Assembly: GCF_011682235.2 (NCBI RefSeq)
Contig: NZ_CP076718.1
Location: forward strand, 275,826 to 339,825
Direction: 5' to 3'
DNA: 64,000 bases
From: Rhodocaloribacter litoris
GTDB taxonomy: Bacteria > Bacteroidota > Rhodothermia > Rhodothermales > ISCAR-4553
The notes beneath the pieces were generated by a model. It had not been told where the DNA came from and ran no database searches. It was given only the letters and a program-made list of their open reading frames with translations. Both the position numbers and the translations under genes were made by a program. Within the stretch, counting starts at the first letter, position 1. Each line of letters begins with the position of its first letter. This document shows, in pieces, positions 42,911 through 51,254 of the stretch.

Positions 42911-43720
42911 ATGTCCGCCGATCTTTCCGTTGCCGTCATCCTCGGGAGTGCCTTCGGGGCCGGGCGTCTCGGCGACCTGTCCCTCCGGCCGGTCGATGTC
43001 GGGACGCCGTGGGGCCGGCAGACGCTCCACCGCGTGGACCACGTCGAACGACCGGCCTATGTGCTCTTCCGCCACGGAACGCCGCATCGCCTGCTGCCGA
43101 ACCAGATCAACTACCGCGCCCAGGCCGCCGCGCTGCGGGCCGTAGACTGCGGCGCCCTCGTCGTGACCAGCTCCGTCGGCGTGCTCGACCCCACCCTGCC
43201 CCTGTTCCGCCTGCTCCTCGTCGGCGACCTGCTCATGCCGGAGAACCGCCTGCCGGACGGCAGCACCTGCACCATGTTCCCCACCCCCTCGCCGGAGCAC
43301 GGCCATCTGGTGCTCAGCGAAGGGCTCTTCTCCTCCGCCCTCGGCAGCCAGCTCCGCCGCCTGGCCGAAGACACGGGCGAGGCGATCCACCCGGACGCGG
43401 TCGTCTTCGCCTATGCCGGCGGGCCGCGCACGAAGACGCCCGCCGAGAACCGCCTGTGGGCCCGCCTCGGAGCCCAGGTCAACTCGATGACGCTTGGACC
43501 GGAGGTGGTGCTCGCCAACGAGCTGGGCATCCCCTGTGCCGGCCTCGTGGCCGGGCACAAATACTCGGTGCCGGACGTGCCAAACCTCGAAGACGCCGGC
43601 TCGGTCGAGGCCTCGCTCGCGGCGGCCCGGCAGGCGATGGAACGGGTCGTCACCACCTTCCTCCGGCATGGAAAGCCCGTTCCCTTCGGCAACCACCTCT
43701 ACCGCTTCGGCGCTCCCTGA
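42911..43720 (+). CDS. Nucleoside phosphorylase, methylthioadenosine phosphorylase-like
   Basis: A 269-residue protein of the purine nucleoside/MTA phosphorylase superfamily, which splits a (deoxy)nucleoside with phosphate to free base and ribose-1-phosphate. Matching segments include VAVILGSAFG, a FRHGTPHRLLPNQINYRAQAA region that parallels the phosphate-binding RHG...NYRAN motif of MTAP, VVTSSVGVLD, and a substrate-pocket segment around NSMTLGPEVVLANELGIPCA. The catalytic residues appear near normal, but the sequence is divergent, so the exact base is unclear. ATG at 42911 begins just after the ABC ATPase gene (51 bp), in the same direction. Uptake plus salvage of a nucleoside-like compound is one possible reading of this cluster. 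Confidence 0.85.
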   Translation: MSADLSVAVILGSAFGAGRLGDLSLRPVDVGTPWGRQTLHRVDHVERPAYVLFRHGTPHRLLPNQINYRAQAAALRAVDCGALVVTSSVGVLDPTLPLFRLLLVGDLLMPENRLPDGSTCTMFPTPSPEHGHLVLSEGLFSSALGSQLRRLAEDTGEAIHPDAVVFAYAGGPRTKTPAENRLWARLGAQVNSMTLGPEVVLANELGIPCAGLVAGHKYSVPDVPNLEDAGSVEASLAAARQAMERVVTTFLRHGKPVPFGNHLYRFGAP

Positions 43721-43765
43721 CCCGCCGCACCCTGCCGTGGTGCGTATGGAGCACCGCTGCCCGGA

Positions 43766-44833
43766 CTATTTCCAGGTGGCGCGGAGCACCCGGAGCCAGT
43801 TCTCGTACGCCAGTTTGCGGAGGGCCGCCGCGTCGTACCCGGCCGCCCGGAGTGCCTCGAGGAGGCGGGGCAGCCCGGCGGCATCGCCCAGAGCGCGGGG
43901 GATGACCGTGCCGTCGAAATCCGAGCCGAAGGCCACGTGGTCGATGCCGATGCGGTCCCGGATGTAGTCGATATGACGCACGAGGACCTCGAGCGGCGTT
44001 TCCTCCACCCGGCGCCCGTCCGCCCGCAGGTCGTACACGGAAAAGTTGAGCCCGACGACCCCGCCGGAGGCGCCGATGGCGTCGAGTTGCCGGTCGGTGA
44101 GGTTGCGGCTGGAGGGACTCAGCGCGTGCACGGCGGCATGGGTGACGACGAGCGGCGCCTCCGAGAGAGCGGCCACGTCCCAGAAGCCGCGCTCGTTGAG
44201 GTGGGCCAGGTCGATGAGAATGCCCAGCCGGTTGCAGGCCCGCACGAGCGCCCGGCCGGCTTCCGTCAACCCCGGCCCGATGTCCGGCGCGTGCGGGAAG
44301 CGAAAGGGCACCCCGTAGCCGAAGGCGTTGGGGCGGCTCCACACGATCCCGAGCGACCGCAGCCCGGCCCGGTAGAACACCTCCAGGGCATGGAGGTCCG
44401 GGTCGATGGCCTCCGCCCCTTCGAAGTGCAGGATCATGGCGAACACGCCCCGTGCCAGGCAGCCGGCGAGTTCGTCGGCCGAGCGCACCACCCGCACCTG
44501 TCCCTCCGAAGCGGCCTCGATCCGAAAGAGCCGGGCCGTCAGGGCCATCGCCGTCCGCAGGGCATAGCCGGGGTCGATGGCCGGGGCATAGGGCACGGCG
44601 TACCCGTCCTGCGTCGCCGCGGCCTGGCGCGAGCCGGTCGCACCGGGCTCCGGGGGCGGCACGAAGACGGCAAAAAAACCACCGCCGAGGCCACCGGCCC
44701 GTGCCCGGGGCAGATCCAGATGCCCCTCCCGGCCCGGCTGAAAGAAGGCCCGTTCGGGCAGGCCGTTCACATGCAGGCGCAACAGGGTGTCGTTGTGACC
44801 GTCGAGAACGGGCAGATCAGCGCGGGGTGCCAT
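43766..44833 (-). CDS. M19-family membrane dipeptidase-like zinc hydrolase
   Basis: A 355-residue amidohydrolase-fold enzyme of the renal dipeptidase family, which cleaves dipeptides, including some with D-residues. Metal ligands are visible in order: DGHNDTLLRLH (His, Asp), LHFEGAEAI (bridging Glu), DLAHLNERGF (His), VVTHAAVHAL followed by SRNLTD (His), and VAFGSDFDGT (Asp). ATG at 44833 is chosen; an in-frame TTG at 44848 would add five residues. No signal peptide is evident, so it is probably cytoplasmic. It is convergent with the phosphorylase gene (45 bp apart), and the GWxTD gene ends 45 bp upstream on the same strand. Confidence 0.92.
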   Translation of the reverse strand: MAPRADLPVLDGHNDTLLRLHVNGLPERAFFQPGREGHLDLPRARAGGLGGGFFAVFVPPPEPGATGSRQAAATQDGYAVPYAPAIDPGYALRTAMALTARLFRIEAASEGQVRVVRSADELAGCLARGVFAMILHFEGAEAIDPDLHALEVFYRAGLRSLGIVWSRPNAFGYGVPFRFPHAPDIGPGLTEAGRALVRACNRLGILIDLAHLNERGFWDVAALSEAPLVVTHAAVHALSPSSRNLTDRQLDAIGASGGVVGLNFSVYDLRADGRRVEETPLEVLVRHIDYIRDRIGIDHVAFGSDFDGTVIPRALGDAAGLPRLLEALRAAGYDAAALRKLAYENWLRVLRATWK

Positions 44834-44878
44834 CGGAGCGTCGTGCAAACAGGGTTGTGGAGAAAAGGGGAGCCCTCC

Positions 44879-46783
44879 CTACCGGGCGGGGAAGGTGACG
44901 GCCCGGGTCAACACCCGGCGCGCGCCGGTTGCCGCCTCGGTGACCCGCACGGTGAGAAGGTGCGGGCCGGGGTCGGGGCGACCGGGATCGAGGCGCAGGG
45001 CCAGCGCATCGTCCGGGCCGGGGGCGGTCTGGACGAAACGCAGGGCGACCGTCGCCCGTGCCGCCTTGCCGGGCACCTCGTCGAACGGCTTCCGGATCCC
45101 GCCCCGGTCGCGGCCGCTACCGGCCGGGTCGCGGGGCAGCAGTACCGCCTCGACCGTGTAGGACCGTGTGCCGCCGGGAGCCGGCGAGAGGCCATACACT
45201 TCGAAGTACAGGTAGAGCGGCTGCCCGGGTGCGAGGGTGTCCCACGGCACGGGGCGGATGTACAGGTCTCCCCGGCGGATCCATCCCGGACGTTCCTCGC
45301 CGTCGTCTTCGGGAGTGGCCGTTGCCACCGTGTCGGCCAGGAGCAGGTCGCCGGTGGCCAGGCCGGGCCCGGACAGGTCCGGCACCGTGAGGTCCACGCG
45401 CTCGACGCCGTACGCCACGCCGGGCCCGGCCGCGAGCTCAACCGCCAGCGTATAGTGCCCCGGCGGGACCGCCAGGCAGTACGCCGCCCGCCCTGGCTCC
45501 CGAAGGCGCATGGCTTCCCGTACGGGCTGCATGCGCGTCCGGCGCGCCGAGGCCCGGACGCCGGACGCGTCGAGCAGGAAAGCCCCGGTTTCGATGGGGG
45601 GCGGCAGGGCCTCCCCCGCCGGGTGGGCAAAGGCGGTGCACACCTCGGTTCGTCCCTCCTCCCCCTTGAAAACGGCGGCGACGTGCGGCAGGCGGACGCG
45701 GCGGCCGGGCCCCTCGTAGACGTATCGCTCCGGTGTCCTTCGGAGGACGGCCCGCGCTTCGAGTTCGGGATCGGCCCCCCCCGCGGTGGCCGGCGGCGTA
45801 TAGAAGCGTAAATCCCCGTTTCGAAAAGGATCTTCGAGGTAGAACGTGACGACGTCCCCGCGCGTAGGTGCCGGGTAGATCCACACCTTGCCGGCTCCCG
45901 CTGCTTCCCCGAGGACGGCGCCGTAGGGGGAGGTGGCGAGCATGGGGTCCCGGGGCAACCCGTATCGCACCACGAGATCGCCGGGGACGGTTTGCCACCC
46001 GGGTCGCCCGCGGTCCGGATCGCCGAAGAGCAGGTCGGCCAGGACCCGCCGGGCATAGTGTGCGTTGCGGCGTTCGTTGGCCGGGGTGAGCAGCAGGGGA
46101 TCGCGGGTGGTCCAGAACGCGGCAGTATCCCGCGGCGGTGCCCCGTCCGGCAGGAAGTACCCGAGATCGTCGAAGGCATCCCGCATGCCGGGTCGCATAC
46201 GGGCCAGGGCCCCTTCAAAACGGGTGGCGGCCTCTCCGGCGCGGCCCTGTGCATGGGCCACCAGGCCGAGGTACAGCCAGGTCGCCGGATCGTCGGGGCG
46301 ATGGCGGCGCATCACCTCGAGGAACGGTTCGGCCTCGTCGAGCCGCCCGGTATAGGCGAAGAACCGCATCGCCACGGCATAGGTCTCGGCGGCTGCCGGC
46401 GCGGCGTGCAGGAGCCGCTCGAGGTACTGCCGGGCGGCTGCGGCGGCCTCCTCTGCCCGGCGGGCGAAGTAGCGGGTGTGATGGCGGCGGGTGCGGTAGA
46501 CGTTCCACTGGAGTTCGTCCAGTGCGAGGCGGGCCCTCTCCGCCAGGGCCAGCGGATGGCCGGGGTCGAGCGCCAGGAGCCTTTCGGCAAGGAGCCGGTG
46601 CGTGGCCAGGCGTTCATGGCGTGGGGCATGCCCCGGATCGGCGCGGTAACGTGCCAGCTCGGCGGCGAGCAGCCGCACCTCTTCCGGCTGCCCCGGCTGC
46701 GCCCCGGCCGCACCGGCCAGCAGCAGCCCGGCCAGCAACACCAGGCGCCACCGGTTCGGCGGCCTGTCAGCGGTTGGTTCCAT
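44879..46783 (-). CDS. Secreted GWxTD-domain protein with TPR-like N-terminal region
   Basis: A 634-residue exported protein. A signal peptide (RWRLVLLAGLLLAGAAGAQ) is followed by a helical repeat region of TPR character (about 40-240; for example PATWLYLGLVAHAQGRAGEA). Next is a GWxTD-type domain in which FWTTRDPLLLTPANERRNAHYARRV and DLVVRYGLP match the family pattern, and a C-terminal beta-rich region (about 430-630). GWxTD proteins are common in Bacteroidota-like lineages and have no established function. ATG at 46783 gives the signal peptide directly. It follows nuoG on the same strand after 31 bp, so it may be the last gene of the nuo transcript. Confidence 0.82.
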   Translation of the reverse strand: MEPTADRPPNRWRLVLLAGLLLAGAAGAQPGQPEEVRLLAAELARYRADPGHAPRHERLATHRLLAERLLALDPGHPLALAERARLALDELQWNVYRTRRHHTRYFARRAEEAAAAARQYLERLLHAAPAAAETYAVAMRFFAYTGRLDEAEPFLEVMRRHRPDDPATWLYLGLVAHAQGRAGEAATRFEGALARMRPGMRDAFDDLGYFLPDGAPPRDTAAFWTTRDPLLLTPANERRNAHYARRVLADLLFGDPDRGRPGWQTVPGDLVVRYGLPRDPMLATSPYGAVLGEAAGAGKVWIYPAPTRGDVVTFYLEDPFRNGDLRFYTPPATAGGADPELEARAVLRRTPERYVYEGPGRRVRLPHVAAVFKGEEGRTEVCTAFAHPAGEALPPPIETGAFLLDASGVRASARRTRMQPVREAMRLREPGRAAYCLAVPPGHYTLAVELAAGPGVAYGVERVDLTVPDLSGPGLATGDLLLADTVATATPEDDGEERPGWIRRGDLYIRPVPWDTLAPGQPLYLYFEVYGLSPAPGGTRSYTVEAVLLPRDPAGSGRDRGGIRKPFDEVPGKAARATVALRFVQTAPGPDDALALRLDPGRPDPGPHLLTVRVTEAATGARRVLTRAVTFPAR

Positions 46784-46814
46784 CGGGAAAGACCCGCCGC
46801 CGGCCGGCCCGGCT

Positions 46815-48533
46815 TCAGACCGCCTCGCCGACGGCTTCGAGACGAACGCCCAGCAGGCCCATGGCCTCATAGGTGGCGCCGGCAAAGGCCGGGTTCGTCG
46901 CGGCCACCTCCGCCATGATCTGCTTCGGCCCGCGGTACTTCATCTCGACGCCCAGGCGGGCGGCCACCTCGGGCAGGCTCACCCACCCGGGCTGGCAGTC
47001 GACCTGGTTACCCTCGTTGTACCACCGGTCGAACGGCGTGCCGTGGCGGTCCGGACGGCCCAGCTTCAGTTCCTTCATCAGCCACCGGTGCACGCTGCGG
47101 ATGGCCTTGGCGGGGCGCACACGCTGCGCATGCCCGTCGCAGTTGACGTACGTGCCCACCGTCTCGACGACCATCGCCGCCGGCAGCGCCACATCGGCCA
47201 CGGGCAGGGTCTGGTTCGTGGTGTGATAATGGTGCAGGATGACCGGGATGCCAGCCAGCTCGGCGGCGGAGAACAGCCCGGCGGCCACGGGGTCGTCCTC
47301 GAGCACATAGACGGCCCGGATCTCGCCGGCCTCCATCTTCGCACGGACGGCCGCCTCATCGACGGGCCGGATGCCCAGGCGCTCGCAGCCCTGGGCGTTC
47401 GGCGTGCGGTCGTCCGTCCGCAGCCAGCCGTCGCCGTGGCCGGGTTCGATGTGGGGGATGTAGACCGGCGCATCCGCGCCACGGGCTTCGGCCAGCTTCG
47501 AGAGCAGGTAGTTGTCCTCCACGGTGGCATAGGCCGAGCCGAGGAACAGGATGCCCCGGCCGTCGATGCCGCGCAGCAGCTCGGCGGCGCGGTCGTAGGC
47601 GGCTTCCCAGGAGGCCGGCGCCCCGTCGACGGCCGGCCCCTCGGGGCGGTTCTCATTGAACTTGCGGTAGTCGAGCCGGTCCTCGTCGGGCAGCCAGTAT
47701 TCGTTGACGGCCATGTTCTCCCGCGCGGTGACGCGGAGGACCAGGTTGTCCCGCACCCAGTAGTAGCAGTTCGACCCCTTGGCGTTCGTCGTCGTGATCG
47801 AGGGGGCGCTGCTCATCTCCCAGATCCGTGCCTTGAACCGGAAGTCGATGGAGGTGAGGGCGCCGACCGGGCACAGGTCGATCACGTTCATCGAGTACGG
47901 CTCGTCGAAGACCACCCCGGGCGGGGTCATGGGGTAGTTGCGCACGCCGCGCTCGATGATGGTGAGCTGGTGGCTCTTCGAGATCTCGTCCGTGAAGCGG
48001 GTGCACCGTGTGCAGTTGATGCACCGTTCGGCGTCGAGCATGACGCGGGGGCCCAGCGGCACGTGCTTCGGCTTGTGCACCTTGCGGAACTCGAAGCGCG
48101 AGCCTTCGGGGCCGTACTTGTAGGCCTGAATCTGGAGCGGGCAGTGCCCGGCCTGGTCGCAGATGGGACAGTCCAGCGGGTGGTTGATGAGCAGGAACTC
48201 GAGCGTGTCCTCCTGTGCCCGGGCCACCTTCTCGCTGGTGCGGTGCGTGCGGATGACCATGCCGTCGGTGATGTCCTGCGAGCAGCTCGTCATCAGCTTG
48301 GGCATGAACTGGATCACCGGATGGCCGTCCTTGTCCAGCTTCGGCTGCCCGGTCTCCCGGTCGATCACCGGCGTGCCGACCTCGACCAGGCACTGCCGGC
48401 AGTTGGCCGGGATGGACATGGCCGGGTGGTAGCAGAAGTGCGGCAGTTCGATGCCGTGATCCAGACAGAACTGGAGCACCTTCGGGCGCCCTTCGAACTC
48501 GAAAACCTGGTCGTCTATCGTGACTTTCGGCAT
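46815..48533 (-). CDS. nuoG: NADH-quinone oxidoreductase subunit G, short form
   Basis: A 572-residue iron-sulfur subunit of complex I that passes electrons from NuoE/F towards quinone. The N-terminal [2Fe-2S] ferredoxin domain has CYHPAMSIPANCRQC. It is followed by the His-Cys3 cluster region CPICDQAGHCPLQ and the [4Fe-4S] pair CINCTRC and DLCPVGAL (up to about residue 225). The molybdopterin-like domain (about 235-560) is shorter than usual: family members run ~780-900 residues. ATG at 48533 is canonical (MPKVTIDDQ). It is last of the nuo genes here; nuoH-N are not in the window. The DUF4920 gene lies between it and nuoF. Confidence 0.94.
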   Translation of the reverse strand: MPKVTIDDQVFEFEGRPKVLQFCLDHGIELPHFCYHPAMSIPANCRQCLVEVGTPVIDRETGQPKLDKDGHPVIQFMPKLMTSCSQDITDGMVIRTHRTSEKVARAQEDTLEFLLINHPLDCPICDQAGHCPLQIQAYKYGPEGSRFEFRKVHKPKHVPLGPRVMLDAERCINCTRCTRFTDEISKSHQLTIIERGVRNYPMTPPGVVFDEPYSMNVIDLCPVGALTSIDFRFKARIWEMSSAPSITTTNAKGSNCYYWVRDNLVLRVTARENMAVNEYWLPDEDRLDYRKFNENRPEGPAVDGAPASWEAAYDRAAELLRGIDGRGILFLGSAYATVEDNYLLSKLAEARGADAPVYIPHIEPGHGDGWLRTDDRTPNAQGCERLGIRPVDEAAVRAKMEAGEIRAVYVLEDDPVAAGLFSAAELAGIPVILHHYHTTNQTLPVADVALPAAMVVETVGTYVNCDGHAQRVRPAKAIRSVHRWLMKELKLGRPDRHGTPFDRWYNEGNQVDCQPGWVSLPEVAARLGVEMKYRGPKQIMAEVAATNPAFAGATYEAMGLLGVRLEAVGEAV

Positions 48534-48571
48534 GGCATGTCTACTTGGTCGTGAGGGAGCGAGACGTCGTC

Positions 48572-49090
48572 TCAGGCGTCGCTCGCCGCCGCTTCCTTTT
48601 CCACCAGCACCCCGCGGGCGATCATCTGCAGCTCCGTGTGCGGCGCTGCGCCGGCGTCGTGCTCCTCGCCTTCTTGCGGGGCGTGACCGGCATCCTCCTC
48701 GTAATGGTCGTGCATCGCCTTCGTGACCTCGTGCGCGGCCAGTTCGCCGTAGACGACGACCCGCTTCCCGCTCAGGTCGGTCGGGACGGTGAAGACGTAC
48801 GCCCCGGCTTCGTCCCGCGGCACGTGGATGCGGATGTTCTCGCCCTCGGCCTGGAGCGTCAGCCAGCAGCCGGCGGCCCGGCAGACCTCGGCCACGCGGC
48901 CCTCCACCTTGACCGCCCGACCGGCATAGTGGGCCCGCTCGGCCAGCACGGCCTCGACGGGCACGGCATCCTCGGGCTGAAAAGCCTCACCATAGACCGC
49001 ATAACCCGCCAGGGGGTCTACCCCGGCCGGCTTCTCGGCGCCGCAGGCGGCAAGGCACACGAGCAGTAAGATCGGCAGGATCGTACGCAT
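48572..49090 (-). CDS. DUF4920-domain lipoprotein inside the nuo operon
   Basis: A 172-residue exported protein with a lipoprotein signal ending LLVCLAAC (Cys17). The central ~110 residues match DUF4920: AGYAVYGEAF, VEGRVAEVCRAAGCWLTLQ, and VYGELAAHEVTKAM. The paired cysteines CRAAGC suggest a metal or redox site. The C-terminal part is His/Glu/Ala-rich. It sits between nuoF and nuoG with short gaps (19 and 38 bp) on the same strand, so it is co-transcribed with complex I. A role in assembly is only an inference from that. ATG at 49090 fits the signal. Confidence 0.85.
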   Translation of the reverse strand: MRTILPILLLVCLAACGAEKPAGVDPLAGYAVYGEAFQPEDAVPVEAVLAERAHYAGRAVKVEGRVAEVCRAAGCWLTLQAEGENIRIHVPRDEAGAYVFTVPTDLSGKRVVVYGELAAHEVTKAMHDHYEEDAGHAPQEGEEHDAGAAPHTELQMIARGVLVEKEAAASDA

Positions 49091-49109
49091 GGCTTCCTCC
49101 GGTTTAACA

Positions 49110-50435
49110 TCAGGCCGGCACGCCGCCGGCGGGCACCAGGCTCGGGCGGCACTTGGCTTCGAACTCTTCACGGAAGCGGTTGACGGTGTAGCGCACGGGC
49201 CAGGCGGCGGCGTCGGCCAGGGCGCAGATGGTGCGCCCCTCCATCTGCGTGCACAGGTCCAGCAGCAGGTCCAGGTCGCGCAGGTTGCCCTCGCCCTCGT
49301 CGATGCGGGTGACGATGTTCTCCAGCCAGCCCGTCCCCTCGCGGCAGGGGGTGCACTGCCCGCAGCTCTCGTGGGCGTAGAAGTGCGTCACGCGGCGGAG
49401 CCAGGACACCATGTCCGTGTCCTCGTCCAGGACGAGCAGGCCGGCCGTGCCCATCATCGAGCCGGCCTCGCGGAGCGACTCGGCGTCCATCGTTACGCCG
49501 TCGATCATGTCGGCCCGCAGCGGTGGCGTGGAGCTGCCGCCGGGGATGACGGCCTTGAGCTTCTTGCCGCCGCGGATGCCGCCGGCCACCTCCTGGATCA
49601 GGTCGGTGATGAGCATCCCCGTCGGGTACTCGTAGACGCCCGGCCGGTTGACGTGGCCCGAGATGCCGTAGAGCACCGGCCCCGGGTGCTTCTCCGCGCC
49701 GATCTTCGCGTACCACGCACCGCCCCGGTTGAGGATGAGCGGCACGCACGCCAGCGTCTCGACGTTGTTGATGGTGGTCGGGTAGCCCCAGATGCCGCGC
49801 TGCGCCGGGAAGGGCGGCTTGATGCGCGGGTAGGCCCGCTTGCCCTCCAGGCTCTCCATCAGGCTCGACTCCTCGCCGCAGATGTACGCCCCGGCGCCCT
49901 TGTGGATGACGATGTCGCAGGAGAAGTCGGACCCCATGATGTTCTTGCCGACGTAGCCCTTCGCGTAGGCTTTCTCCAGCTCCCGTTCCATGTGGCTGAT
50001 CCAGTCGGCGTACTCGCCGCGGACGTAGAGGTAGGCGGCCCTGGCCGAGATGGCATAGCAGGCCAGGAGCATCCCCTCGAAGACGAGGTGGGGGTTGTAC
50101 TCCATGAGCTGCCGGTCCTTGAAGGTGCCGGGCTCGCTCTCGTCGCCGTTGCAGCAGAGGAAGCGCGGGACGTTGGGATCGACCGGTGGCATGAAGCTCC
50201 ACTTGAGGCCGGTGGGGAAACCCGCGCCTCCACGCCCGCGCAGGCCGCTTTCCTTGACCTCTTCGATGATCGTCTGCGGCGTCCACTTGTCCGTCGTGAG
50301 CGCCTCGCGCAGCGCCTTGTAGCCGTCGTGCTGTTCGTAGACCTCCAGGCGGTGGAGGTCTTTGATCGGCGGCAGGAGCACGCGCCGGTAGTTGCGCCAG
50401 TCGCCCGCTTTCGTTTTGCTGGAGTTTGCTTCCAT
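49110..50435 (-). CDS. nuoF: NADH-quinone oxidoreductase subunit F (NADH/FMN-binding)
   Basis: A 441-residue peripheral complex I subunit that oxidises NADH through FMN. NADH-binding GLRGRGGAGFPTGLKW and FMN-binding CNGDESEPGTFKDR lie in the first ~115 residues. AGAYICGEESSLMESLEG and the [4Fe-4S] cluster motif ESCGQCTPCREGTGW (about residues 350-365) follow. The ATG at 50435 (MEANSSKTK) is preferred to a TTG at 50456. In most nuo operons nuoE directly precedes nuoF; here a Uma2-type gene (50467-51075) and possibly a tiny reading frame separate them. Confidence 0.97.
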   Translation of the reverse strand: MEANSSKTKAGDWRNYRRVLLPPIKDLHRLEVYEQHDGYKALREALTTDKWTPQTIIEEVKESGLRGRGGAGFPTGLKWSFMPPVDPNVPRFLCCNGDESEPGTFKDRQLMEYNPHLVFEGMLLACYAISARAAYLYVRGEYADWISHMERELEKAYAKGYVGKNIMGSDFSCDIVIHKGAGAYICGEESSLMESLEGKRAYPRIKPPFPAQRGIWGYPTTINNVETLACVPLILNRGGAWYAKIGAEKHPGPVLYGISGHVNRPGVYEYPTGMLITDLIQEVAGGIRGGKKLKAVIPGGSSTPPLRADMIDGVTMDAESLREAGSMMGTAGLLVLDEDTDMVSWLRRVTHFYAHESCGQCTPCREGTGWLENIVTRIDEGEGNLRDLDLLLDLCTQMEGRTICALADAAAWPVRYTVNRFREEFEAKCRPSLVPAGGVPA

Positions 50436-50466
50436 GAGGCTGTATACGGCTAACAATCGTTCACGA

Positions 50467-51075
50467 TCAGGGCAGCAGGTCGGCCACGGGCAAGGCGGCC
50501 TCGGGTCGGAACGCGGGCGCCACGGCCTCGCCGGGCCCCAGCGTGCTCTTGGTGCGGTACGTATCGCCCGAAGGCTCGCGGTAGACTTCGAGCGTCCCCT
50601 CGCTCAGGTTGACGATCCAGTACTCGGGGATGCCGGCGCGGGCATACACCGCCAGCTTGCGCCCCCGGTCGAGCTCGAGCGACGTGTCGGCCACTTCCAC
50701 CACGAGCAGGGCGCGCTCGGGGTGGGCCTCCACGTAGTCGCGCGGCCCACCCGGCACCACGGCGACGTCCGGCTCGGGCTCGCTGAACGCGTCGAGCGCC
50801 AGCGGCAACTGCGAGCGCACGTCGTATCCTTCCGTAAAAACGGAACGCAGGGCATTCTCAACCAGGCGAATCGCCGTAGCGTGACGGCTTCCCTGTGGAC
50901 TCATCTCGATGATGTCTCCATCGATCAACTGGACGCGGTCCTCCGGCCGGAACACCCCCGCTTCGATCATGCGGTCGTAGGCCGCCCGGGTCCACCGGTG
51001 GGGGCGGACGGACGGACCATCGCCGCCCGCCGCTCGCTTCGCCCTCGATGGTATGTTTCCGCCGGCAACGCCCAT
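50467..51075 (-). CDS. Uma2-family (DUF820) putative endonuclease inserted between nuoE and nuoF
   Basis: A 202-residue protein of the PD-(D/E)XK-like Uma2 family. Matching segments are RWTRAAYDRMIEAGVFRPEDR, VQLIDGDIIEMSPQGSRH, SEPEPDVAVVPGG (catalytic Asp), LLVVEVADTSLELDR (catalytic Glu with following Lys in GRKLAVYARAGIPEYWIV). Members are nuclease-fold proteins, abundant in cyanobacteria and thermophiles, and mostly of unknown role. The ~30-residue N-terminal stretch before RWTRAAY is low-complexity, so a later start is possible. It lies inside an otherwise standard complex I operon in the same direction, which suggests insertion by transfer without breaking transcription. Confidence 0.85.
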   Translation of the reverse strand: MGVAGGNIPSRAKRAAGGDGPSVRPHRWTRAAYDRMIEAGVFRPEDRVQLIDGDIIEMSPQGSRHATAIRLVENALRSVFTEGYDVRSQLPLALDAFSEPEPDVAVVPGGPRDYVEAHPERALLVVEVADTSLELDRGRKLAVYARAGIPEYWIVNLSEGTLEVYREPSGDTYRTKSTLGPGEAVAPAFRPEAALPVADLLP

Positions 51076-51098
51076 GGATGTTCTCTGCACAGGTGGGT

Positions 51099-51248
51099 TC
51101 ACACGCGATGCCCCCCTTCGCCCGGCTCCTCGCCCGGGCCCGCCAGCACCGCCGGTGCGACAGGCCCCTCGGCCGGGGCGGCCTGCCCGGCCCGTGCGAT
51201 GGCCTCGCGCGCACGGCGTTCGGCGGTATGGTGGAGCGCACGCACCAT
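51099..51248 (-). CDS. Possible 49-residue reading frame after nuoE
   Basis: An ATG at 51248, six bases after the nuoE stop, opens a 50-codon frame (MVRALHHTAERRAREAIARA at the start, then a Gly/Pro/Glu-rich end). The first ~20 residues could form an amphipathic helix. No family is recognised. It may be a translationally coupled small protein or just open sequence between nuoE and the Uma2 gene. Confidence 0.3.
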   Translation of the reverse strand: MVRALHHTAERRAREAIARAGQAAPAEGPVAPAVLAGPGEEPGEGGHRV

Positions 51249-51254
51249 GCGGGC

